A DNA stretch of 6,504 bases from Fidelibacterota bacterium (GTDB lineage: Bacteria; Fidelibacterota; UBA2242). Below are positions 1 through 5,833 of this stretch, one piece after another. How positions within the stretch are numbered: the first letter of the stretch is position 1; each line of letters begins with the position of its first letter. The position numbers and the translations under genes are program-made. Location: assembly GCA_030655795.1 (NCBI GenBank), contig JAUSPJ010000062.1, forward strand, positions 1 to 6,504, given 5' to 3'. The notes under the pieces were generated by a model. That model worked only from the letters and a program-made list of their open reading frames with translations. It had not been told where the DNA came from and searched no databases.

Positions 1-39
1 CTCCGGAGGCCGGCGCTCTATCCACTGAGCTATGGGGGC
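1..39 (-). tRNA. tRNA-Arg (anticodon CCG), 5' part only
   Basis: Read on the minus strand, the sequence starting at 39 gives a seven-base acceptor 5' strand GCCCCCA, then TA, a D stem GCTC/GAGC around the loop AGTGGATA, a G, the anticodon stem CCGGC and the seven-base loop CTCCGGA. The anticodon is therefore CCG, which reads the arginine codon CGG. The window edge cuts the gene one base into the 3' side of the anticodon stem, so the variable loop, T arm and acceptor 3' strand are not visible. The D-arm fold and universal positions (T8, A in the D loop, T33) fit a functional elongator tRNA. It is transcribed divergently from the chaperone gene at 210. Confidence 0.93.
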
Positions 40-54
40 GTCAAAAAGCGGACT

Positions 55-83
55 AAATTACATCATTCAAATCTAACACACAA
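55..83 (-). promoter_or_regulatory. possible promoter of the tRNA-Arg gene
   Basis: On the minus strand a TTGTGT element (78-83) is followed after 17 bases by TAATTT (55-60), about 15 bases before the mature tRNA 5' end at 39. Spacing and position are right for a sigma-70-like promoter, but each hexamer has mismatches and the region is A+T-rich, so a chance match is likely. The rest of 40-209 shows no ORF that I would call and no clear promoter for the plus-strand gene; an A+T-rich stretch at 150-175 is the best place to look for one. Confidence 0.25.
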
Positions 84-209
84 AATAATTATGAAACTTT
101 TTAAGTCCAACGGAGTTATGTATGGCGATATCAGGGAAATAACTATGAATTCTTCATATAAATTTCTATCTTATAGCGATTTTTACTAAAGCTAATCTGA
201 GGAGTAAAC

Positions 210-1226
210 ATGAAAAAATTCGCCATTTTGCTGTTGGTATTACTTGTGGCTGTTACATCATGTACTAAAAAAGAGCCCAGTTTGATCCTGGAAAAGGATA
301 GCCCGGCATACAACCTTGCAAAATCTCTCACGGAAAAAGTTCCCTACTATGATCCCGATCAGAATAATTCCCTGATCTCGACCAAATACTATGATATCAC
401 TACCGGTGATATACTGAACATTATCCAGACAAATTTCGGAAACCGTGCACAGCAGTTGATGAATTTCAATGCTGACCGTATCAAGACGATTATTGATCAA
501 AATGCTCTCCAAATGGGTGAAGTAAAACTTCTCCTCAGGGACGCTGAAACTTTGAACATTCAGGTATCCGATGAAGAGATCGACAGTCTGATTAATAAGC
601 GCTACATTCGTGACGGCGGACAAGAGCGTTTTATGTCCTGGTTAAAAAACAATAACATCAAATATGAAACCGTCCGCAATGATACGCGTGACGGGATCAT
701 GATCGAGAAATATGTTGATGTCGCCCTTTTAAAAGATTTCGAGGTCACCGAAGACGAATTGATGGAAAGTTATCAGCAGGATAAATTCGCATCCGTACAG
801 CATATATTGCTGAAAACCGAGGGGCTTGATGACTCCAGCAAAGTCGCCAAATACCAAGAAATGGAATCCATTCTGAAGCGGGCCAAAGCCGGTGAAGATT
901 TCGCAACCCTGGCCAACGCATACTCCGAAGATCCCGGCTCCAGTAAAAATGGCGGCTTATATGAAAACTTCACCCGCGGTCGTATGGTCAAACCCTTTGA
1001 AGATGCTTCTTTCGGAGTCCCAATCGGTGAAACCAGTGATATTGTCGAAACATCCTACGGCTATCACATTATTAAAGTTATTGAACGGAAGCCGGAAGAA
1101 AAACCGTTCGAAGAAGTAAAAGACAGTATGAAGGCAAAACTGGAGCAGGAAAAACGAACCCAGGTTTATGATGCTAATCTGGAAAGACTGAAGAAGAAAG
1201 CGAAATTTAAAGTAATCGAATATTAA
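210..1226 (+). CDS. parvulin-type peptidylprolyl isomerase lipoprotein
   Basis: Predicted periplasmic foldase that catalyses cis/trans isomerisation of prolyl bonds in exported proteins. The 338-residue product starts with Lys-Lys, a hydrophobic stretch (4-15) and a lipobox VTSC, making Cys18 the likely lipidated residue; Thr at +2 does not signal inner-membrane retention. Residues about 25-190 form a helical SurA/PrsA-like N-terminal region. Residues about 193-293 are a rotamase domain with QHILL (His198), an FATLANAYSEDPGS block, GG-L, KPFEDASF and GYHIIKV (His286), all family hallmarks. A charged helical tail follows. The start is supported by GAGGAG (199-204), five bases upstream. The gene stands alone, divergent from the tRNA and convergent with the rnf operon, and ends in its own terminator. 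It resembles SurA and PrsA but I cannot assign it to either, so no symbol is given. Confidence 0.92.
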   Translation: MKKFAILLLVLLVAVTSCTKKEPSLILEKDSPAYNLAKSLTEKVPYYDPDQNNSLISTKYYDITTGDILNIIQTNFGNRAQQLMNFNADRIKTIIDQNALQMGEVKLLLRDAETLNIQVSDEEIDSLINKRYIRDGGQERFMSWLKNNNIKYETVRNDTRDGIMIEKYVDVALLKDFEVTEDELMESYQQDKFASVQHILLKTEGLDDSSKVAKYQEMESILKRAKAGEDFATLANAYSEDPGSSKNGGLYENFTRGRMVKPFEDASFGVPIGETSDIVETSYGYHIIKVIERKPEEKPFEEVKDSMKAKLEQEKRTQVYDANLERLKKKAKFKVIEY

Positions 1227-1245
1227 TAAATTTTACCAAATACGG

Positions 1246-1278
1246 AAGCCGTCTGTTCACGTGAGCAGACGGCTTTTT
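1246..1278 (+). terminator. rho-independent terminator of the chaperone gene
   Basis: A perfect ten-base stem (AAGCCGTCTG at 1246-1255 with CAGACGGCTT at 1266-1275), extendable by a T-G, a T-A and a C-G pair to a tetraloop, is followed by a T run at 1274-1278 on the plus strand. It lies 19 bases after the stop of the plus-strand gene. On the minus strand the hairpin comes directly after the apbE stop codon (1278-1280), but there it is followed by CCGTATTTGG with no T run. It therefore looks like a good terminator for the plus strand and only a possible weak one for the operon. Confidence 0.9.
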
Positions 1279-2264
1279 CAATAGTTAAATCCCGATGATT
1301 TGAATATTTTCCCGTCGTGCCGGACGATTAATCCCTCCGTATCGGGTATCTTTTCCAGTAACTCGATCCCCTGTTTTGCGCCTGCAATAAATATCCCTGT
1401 TGCCAGTGCATCAGCCCGTTCTGTTGTAGGAGCAATGATAGTGACAGACTGACAGGAATCGGCCGGTAATCCGGTCTGAGGATTTAACAAATGATGATAC
1501 CGTTTTTCATTATGAAAAAAGAATTTCTGGTAATCGCCGGACGTAACAACCGCTCCACTGTCAATTTCAATGATTTTCAGTAATTCCTGTTGTATTCGTG
1601 GATTCTGAATGCCCACCCGCCATTTTTTTCCATCAGCCCGGGGCAATACCCGCAAATCACCGCCTGCATTCACCAGCGCACCTTTTACTGCTTTCCTGTA
1701 CAGGATTTCAATTGCCCGGTCAACAGCGTAACCTTTGGCAATTCCTCCGGTCGTGAGCATTGTTCTCGGCGATGCGGAGATGAGCATATTGTTTTCAGGG
1801 TCAACTGTTAAGGATTGGTAATTCACAAATGGCAGAACGGATTTAATTTGTTCCTCAGTCGGTGGTTCAGGATTTTTCGATTTAAAATCCCACAACGGTA
1901 ACAATACACCCACTGTCATATCGAAGCAGCCATTTGTCAGTCTTGATACTTCCAGTCCTCTCTGAATCAAACTTAATACTTCTTCGGGCATGACAACCCT
2001 GTCACCCGTCCTGTGACTAAATTCATATAATGGGCTTTCCGGATTCCCCTCATAAAACAGTGAACCAATCCGATTTATCTCTGCCATTGCGGCTTCAATG
2101 GCCATCATTGCGTGTTTTTCGGAATCGTCCAGCACCGTAATTTCAATCACTGTACCCAGTGCGAATCGGGTCACCTGATATGTTTTTAATGAATTGTCGG
2201 AGTTACAGCCGGACAGACCAGCGATAATTCCAATTAGAATCAGTGTAAGAAATGCTTTTTTCAT
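1278..2264 (-). CDS. apbE: FAD:protein FMN transferase, lipoprotein (ApbE)
   Basis: ApbE enzymes use FAD and Mg2+ to attach FMN by a phosphoester bond to a threonine of periplasm-facing flavoproteins, notably RnfG/RnfD and NqrC/NqrB. The 328-residue product is of normal family length. It has a signal peptide ending in the lipobox LSGC (Cys20), so it should be anchored to the membrane on the outer side, where its substrates lie. Family motifs in order: FALGTVIEI (34-42), GGIAKGYAVD (173-182), NAGGDLR (199-205), DSGAVVTSGDYQ (235-246), HHLLNPQTG (257-265) and DALATG (285-290), whose Asp285 and Thr289 match the known metal-binding positions. It is last in the rnf operon, 22 bases after the rseC-family gene. 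The Shine-Dalgarno is weak (AAGAAA), which suggests dependence on upstream translation. Its likely targets are the RnfG and RnfD of this same operon. Confidence 0.95.
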   Translation of the reverse strand: MKKAFLTLILIGIIAGLSGCNSDNSLKTYQVTRFALGTVIEITVLDDSEKHAMMAIEAAMAEINRIGSLFYEGNPESPLYEFSHRTGDRVVMPEEVLSLIQRGLEVSRLTNGCFDMTVGVLLPLWDFKSKNPEPPTEEQIKSVLPFVNYQSLTVDPENNMLISASPRTMLTTGGIAKGYAVDRAIEILYRKAVKGALVNAGGDLRVLPRADGKKWRVGIQNPRIQQELLKIIEIDSGAVVTSGDYQKFFFHNEKRYHHLLNPQTGLPADSCQSVTIIAPTTERADALATGIFIAGAKQGIELLEKIPDTEGLIVRHDGKIFKSSGFNY

Positions 2265-2286
2265 TTGAATGTTTTTCTTGATTGGA

Positions 2287-2727
2287 TTATTGACAAATCT
2301 CTTTCATGGAGAAAACCGAAAAATCCGTCGCTGCTTTTTTTGTCGCCCAGATCCGGGTAAGCAACCCGGCTAGTATCAGCACCAGAACCGCGATAATGAA
2401 TTGGAGTACTTCCGTTGGGATTCCAGCAAACGGCATTTTAATAAATATACCAGAGATAATTATGGCAATCAGAAAACCAAGTAGTGGAAAACCATATTGC
2501 ATAAACGCTAGTTTCAGCTGATTCTTATCGGATTGTTCAATGAGAATCCGGTCACCAATTTTTACGTTCAATGTATTCGTTAATTTGAGGACCCGTTTTC
2601 CCGAATCGCCCGGCCGGCAAATCATCCGGGCGCCACAGGAATGGCAATGATCGTTCTCCAGCAATTCGATTTCAGCAACATTATCTTCAAGATCGACAAT
2701 GACACCTATTTCAAAACTCTCATCCAT
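2287..2727 (-). CDS. rseC: RseC/MucC-family membrane protein of the Rnf operon
   Basis: A 146-residue protein with a soluble N-terminal part and two predicted transmembrane helices (about 73-97 and 107-128), the usual size and topology of RseC/MucC. The N-terminal part carries the family cysteine cluster C28-x2-C31-x5-C37, a possible metal or Fe-S site; a further Cys145 is near the end. In E. coli, RseC affects sigma-E activity and takes part with the Rsx (Rnf) complex in reducing SoxR; in many anaerobes the gene sits inside rnf operons and its exact job there is unclear. Its ATG follows directly on the TAG of rnfB with no intervening base and has no good Shine-Dalgarno, so it is probably translated by coupling. 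The family call is firm, whereas any role in stress signalling here is inference. Confidence 0.85.
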   Translation of the reverse strand: MDESFEIGVIVDLEDNVAEIELLENDHCHSCGARMICRPGDSGKRVLKLTNTLNVKIGDRILIEQSDKNQLKLAFMQYGFPLLGFLIAIIISGIFIKMPFAGIPTEVLQFIIAVLVLILAGLLTRIWATKKAATDFSVFSMKEICQ

Positions 2728-3546
2728 CTATTTCTCGTCGGCGTTACCAACAATTACGATACATTTGGTCGGGCATTTTTCGGTCGGCAAAACGAGTTCC
2801 TTCGTGTATTTTTCATGATCCACAACCGCTAGATTGTCGGTCACATTAAAACCAATCCCATCGACTGCCTTTTCACAAATCTTGCAGCCGATACAGGCCG
2901 CACTGCAAACAGCCCGTGAATTTTTACCATTATCCTTGTTCCGGCACAGTACAAAGACATGATGGCTGAGCGGGTGCAATTCGATAACATTGCGCGGGCA
3001 GGCTTCCACACAATTCCCGCATCCAGTACACTTGGCCCGATCCACAACCGGAATACCTTTGTCGTTCATATGAATAGCATCAAAGGGGCAGACCGGCACA
3101 CAATCTCCATAGCCGATACATCCGTAACTGCAGGCTCTTTCGCCGCCGCCGACGAAGGTCGCTCCGATGCACGACTGAATCCCTTCGTAATCGGCTTTCT
3201 TTTTAACGGTGCCGTCACCACCCTGACACATTACAATCGCCACCAGCCGTTCACCGGATTCTATTTCCACGCCTAAAATCTGAGCGATTTTTTCTGCCGC
3301 GTCGGGACCGCAAACCGGACAGGCACTCAATTGAGATTTGCCGCCAGCCAGGTTTTCGGCAAAATTCGCGCAACCCGCATAGCCGCAGCTGCCGCAGTTT
3401 GCACCGGGAAGCAAATCACCGATCAGTTCAACCCGGGGATCTTCTTCAACGTGTAATTTCTTGTTTGCGAGGGTAATCAGAATCGAAAAGATAAATCCCA
3501 ATCCACCCATACTCAGTACCGCATATATCAGAGAACCGTCAACCAT
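2728..3546 (-). CDS. rnfB: electron transport complex subunit RnfB (multi-cluster Fe-S protein)
   Basis: RnfB is the membrane-anchored Fe-S subunit thought to take electrons from ferredoxin. The 272-residue product has an N-terminal membrane helix (about 5-26). A first cluster domain has C51-x2-C54-x4-C59 and C76. A ferredoxin domain follows, with C139-x3-C143-x5-C149-x3-C153-P and C173-x2-C176-x2-C179-x3-C183-P. The C-terminal segment has C201, C214, C218-x2-C221-x2-C224 and C258-P-x2-C262. Length and the CSYGCIGYGDC form match the long RnfB of anaerobes rather than the shorter enterobacterial type. The last ferredoxin-like domain lacks the cysteines of one cluster: Val228 replaces the usual ligand, and the second CxxCxxC motif is gone. 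GGAG (3554-3557), seven bases upstream, supports the start; an ATG at 3551 is out of frame. It begins 13 bases after rnfA and abuts rseC. Confidence 0.96.
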   Translation of the reverse strand: MVDGSLIYAVLSMGGLGFIFSILITLANKKLHVEEDPRVELIGDLLPGANCGSCGYAGCANFAENLAGGKSQLSACPVCGPDAAEKIAQILGVEIESGERLVAIVMCQGGDGTVKKKADYEGIQSCIGATFVGGGERACSYGCIGYGDCVPVCPFDAIHMNDKGIPVVDRAKCTGCGNCVEACPRNVIELHPLSHHVFVLCRNKDNGKNSRAVCSAACIGCKICEKAVDGIGFNVTDNLAVVDHEKYTKELVLPTEKCPTKCIVIVGNADEK

Positions 3547-3559
3547 TTCATGACTCCAT

Positions 3560-4135
3560 TTATATCAGTCCGGAAAAACCCATGAACGCCAGCGCCAGAC
3601 AACCGGCGACAATCATCGTAATCGGCGCGCCTTTGAAATATTCGGGAACGTCGGCCAGTTCCAACTCCTCACGAATACCCGCCATAATGACAATTGCCAG
3701 TGTAAATCCCACACCGGCACTAAATCCAAAAATAATACTTTCAATAAAATTGTATTCTTTTAACACCAGGAACAGCGCAATTCCCAAAATCGCACAGTTG
3801 GTTGTAATTAACGGCAGAAAAATACCCAATGCATCGTACAGCGGCTTACTGACTTTTTTAATAAACATTTCCACCAGCTGCACCAGGGATGCAATCACCA
3901 GGATAAAAGACACCGTCTGTAAAAATTGGAGATTCAATCCTTCGAGAATATAACGGTTAATCAGCCACGCCACCGCTGCTGTTAATGTCATAACAAATGT
4001 CGTTGCCATGCCCATACTGATCGCCGGGCCGAGTTTCTTTGAAACACCCACAAACGGGCAGATACCTAAAAAATTAACGAGGACGTAATTATTTACAATT
4101 ACTGCCGACAGAAATATAATAACCAGGTTTGCCAT
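3560..4135 (-). CDS. rnfA: electron transport complex subunit RnfA
   Basis: Integral membrane subunit of the Rnf complex, homologous to NqrE. The 191-residue length and the pattern of about six hydrophobic helices are standard. Cys26 in NFLGICPFVG and Cys114 in TTNCAILG are the two conserved half-helix cysteines. In the related Nqr complex the equivalent pair, together with the pair from NqrD (here RnfE), holds an Fe-S centre within the membrane that carries electrons across it. IREELELADVPEYFKG near the C-terminus is also typical of the family. The start codon overlaps the rnfE stop by one base (TAATG) and has the strongest Shine-Dalgarno in the operon. It is told from NqrE by the neighbouring rnfB and the absence of nqrA or nqrF in view. 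Confidence 0.97.
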   Translation of the reverse strand: MANLVIIFLSAVIVNNYVLVNFLGICPFVGVSKKLGPAISMGMATTFVMTLTAAVAWLINRYILEGLNLQFLQTVSFILVIASLVQLVEMFIKKVSKPLYDALGIFLPLITTNCAILGIALFLVLKEYNFIESIIFGFSAGVGFTLAIVIMAGIREELELADVPEYFKGAPITMIVAGCLALAFMGFSGLI

Positions 4136-4743
4136 TATTTAGCCCTCCTTGCGTTCAACCAGTTGCTGATCCCGATCATCAATCCTAATGTCAAAAACGC
4201 ACCAGGCTGCAAAACCATCACCATCCAGGGCTCAAAACTTTGCGGCATGATCTGGACGGCGAAAATTGTTCCGACACCCAGGAGTTCCCGGATCGCTCCC
4301 AGGATCGTCAGCGTAATCGTAAAACCGACGCTCATTCCCAGCGCATCGATTATCGAGCGGCCAACCGGATTTTTCGACGCAAATGCTTCCTGACGACCAA
4401 GAATGATACAGTTTACAACAATTAGCGGTACGAATGGCCCAAGAGCTTTGCTGATATCCGGAACGTAGGCTGCCAGCATTTTATCTGCAATCGTAACAAA
4501 TGTGGCAATTACAATAATAAATGTGGGAATCCGAACCTCTTTCGGGATGATGTTGCGGGCCAGCGATATGATCGTGCTGGATAAAACCAGCGTAAATACC
4601 ACCGCCAGTCCCATGGAAAATCCGTTTATCGCTGAATTCGTAACTGCCAGGGCCGGACAAAGCCCAAGCAACATGCGCAGCACCGGGTTTTCATCCCACA
4701 GCCCTTTTATAAATTCTTTTGAATAGCCAGTTTTAGTTGCCAT
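4135..4743 (-). CDS. rnfE: electron transport complex subunit RnfE
   Basis: Integral membrane subunit homologous to NqrD and paralogous to RnfA, with inverted topology relative to it in known structures. The 202-residue protein opens with a short cytosolic stretch containing GLWDENPVLRMLLGLCPALA, the family signature. Cys29 there and Cys112 in VVNCIILGR are the conserved cysteines that would share a membrane Fe-S centre with RnfA Cys26 and Cys114. The following motif GRQEAFASKNPVGRSIIDALG is also strongly typical. About six transmembrane segments are visible, in line with the family. The start overlaps the end of rnfG by 11 bases, with GGAAGG about nine bases upstream, so its translation is probably coupled to rnfG. 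Nothing in it looks damaged. Confidence 0.97.
   Translation of the reverse strand: MATKTGYSKEFIKGLWDENPVLRMLLGLCPALAVTNSAINGFSMGLAVVFTLVLSSTIISLARNIIPKEVRIPTFIIVIATFVTIADKMLAAYVPDISKALGPFVPLIVVNCIILGRQEAFASKNPVGRSIIDALGMSVGFTITLTILGAIRELLGVGTIFAVQIMPQSFEPWMVMVLQPGAFLTLGLMIGISNWLNARRAK
4144..4149 (-). promoter_or_regulatory. strong ribosome binding site of rnfA inside the end of rnfE
   Basis: AGGAGG on the minus strand lies eight bases before the rnfA ATG. The same bases are the two arginine codons (AGG AGG) that end rnfE before Ala-Lys-stop. The full Shine-Dalgarno at this one junction could raise RnfA translation relative to its neighbours. Confidence 0.8.
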
Positions 4744-5833
4744 ATCGGTTCGCCTTCCGGTTTAGATAAGTATCGCGATACCCTTGTATCGCAGCATTCA
4801 ACATCTTGATAATTGCTCCTGAGGAAACGGTTGCACCCGATATCGACTGAACCTCTCCTCTCTGCTTATTCGGAGTAGTTGCTACGGGTATAATAACTTT
4901 CTGTACATTCAGATTTGTGAATTGCTTTAAAAACCATTCCGGATCGCTGTTTGTCGTATCATTGACTACCCGTGTTCCCCAGCCTTCAGTTTCATCTTGT
5001 TCAATAATCTCCAGACTTTGCATTCTCGAGAAATCCGGGCTCATGCAGACCAGAACTTTTATCGTACTTTGAAAGCCCTCTCCACTGGCAATGAATGCAA
5101 CTCCCGTAACGGAACCATTGTCATCTTTGTTCAGAAAATATGTTTTATCATCAATGGTTAATATTTCCGCGCCTTCCGGGACCAATTCCGGATCGAATAC
5201 CGTTTCGTTCACAGCGTCAATTGCCGGACATTCTCCTATATTTAGATCATTATTATCGTTCAAAATTCTGCTATTTTCCACCAACGCTGCATTAATAATG
5301 TCGATTACTGCTTTGGATGAGATTGTCGCTCCGGTAATGGCCATGATTTCGCCGGCTGATTTGTCAGGAGTCTGGTTTTTCAGATACGTTATTTTGTTCG
5401 TTATATTCAATCCGTCAAATTGCTTGGGAAACCATTCCGGGTTAGCCTTGCTGCTTGGATCAGTCTCTATCTTTGTCCCCAGCCCGGGTGTCTCTTTCTG
5501 CTCCAGAATTCTGATTTTTACAATTTGAGTCAAGCCGGCATCCATTCCCACCAGAATACGGAGTTTGCTCTGGAAACCGTTTCCTTCAGTTAAAAACGCA
5601 ATTCCCTTTACATTATTCTGAGCATCGTATCCGAAATAGAACTGTGTATTTTCATAAAACTGTTCTGCAATTTTATCACATCCCGGTAATACACTGCTCA
5701 ACGCATCATTCAGGACTTTATCCTGATGCGCTTCAATCAGCGGCCGGGTATGCAAATTGAGAAATGATAACAGCAACCCGGATAATACAGCTGTTGCGGT
5801 TAATACTAATATTAGTCGATAGGATTTGGTCAT
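4733..5833 (-). CDS. rnfG: electron transport complex subunit RnfG with two tandem FMN-binding domains
   Basis: RnfG is a single-helix-anchored flavoprotein of the Rnf complex that carries FMN on a threonine outside the cytoplasm. Here the product is about 366 residues against roughly 200 in usual RnfG. After a membrane helix (about 6-27) come two FMN-binding domains. The first has GFQS (86-89), EQKETPGLGT (111-120), NPEWF (131-135) and ITGATISS (166-173, acceptor T170). The second has GFQS (253-256), EQDETEGWGT (278-287), DPEWF (297-301) and SISGATVSS (330-338, acceptor T335). A link of about 45 residues joins them. The reading frame stays open upstream to an ATG at 6166, but that stretch lies wholly within rnfD in another frame. 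The start at 5833 has GGGGAG, overlaps the rnfD stop as ATGA and begins directly with the membrane helix. Both acceptor sites lack the Asp at -6 (M164, Q329). Confidence 0.95.
   Translation of the reverse strand: MTKSYRLILVLTATAVLSGLLLSFLNLHTRPLIEAHQDKVLNDALSSVLPGCDKIAEQFYENTQFYFGYDAQNNVKGIAFLTEGNGFQSKLRILVGMDAGLTQIVKIRILEQKETPGLGTKIETDPSSKANPEWFPKQFDGLNITNKITYLKNQTPDKSAGEIMAITGATISSKAVIDIINAALVENSRILNDNNDLNIGECPAIDAVNETVFDPELVPEGAEILTIDDKTYFLNKDDNGSVTGVAFIASGEGFQSTIKVLVCMSPDFSRMQSLEIIEQDETEGWGTRVVNDTTNSDPEWFLKQFTNLNVQKVIIPVATTPNKQRGEVQSISGATVSSGAIIKMLNAAIQGYRDTYLNRKANRYGN
4784..5644 (-). repeat. tandem protein-level repeat: two FMN-binding domains in rnfG
   Basis: Copy 1 covers about residues 64-184 (5644-5282) and copy 2 about residues 230-350 (5146-4784). 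They align along their length with shared blocks GFQS, EQ-x-ET-x-G-x-GT, (N/D)PEWF-x-KQF, GE(I/V) and GAT-x-SS-x-A, in the same order and with almost the same spacing. The copies are clearly diverged at DNA level, so this is an old duplication and not an assembly artefact. Confidence 0.92.

Noticed and set aside
1..209. Use of the tRNA-Arg gene as an integration site for a mobile element
   Set aside because: No integrase, direct repeat of the tRNA end or shift in base composition is visible, and the tRNA 3' end, where attachment sites usually lie, is outside the window.
143..331. A 62-codon minus-strand ORF across the chaperone start
   Set aside because: It overlaps the chaperone signal peptide on the opposite strand, has no recognisable product and is composed like a chance frame.
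2959..3276. A 105-codon plus-strand ORF opposite rnfB
   Set aside because: rnfB is unmistakable on the other strand from its cysteine motifs. The opposite frame has no family features and its length is explained by antisense of a coding region.
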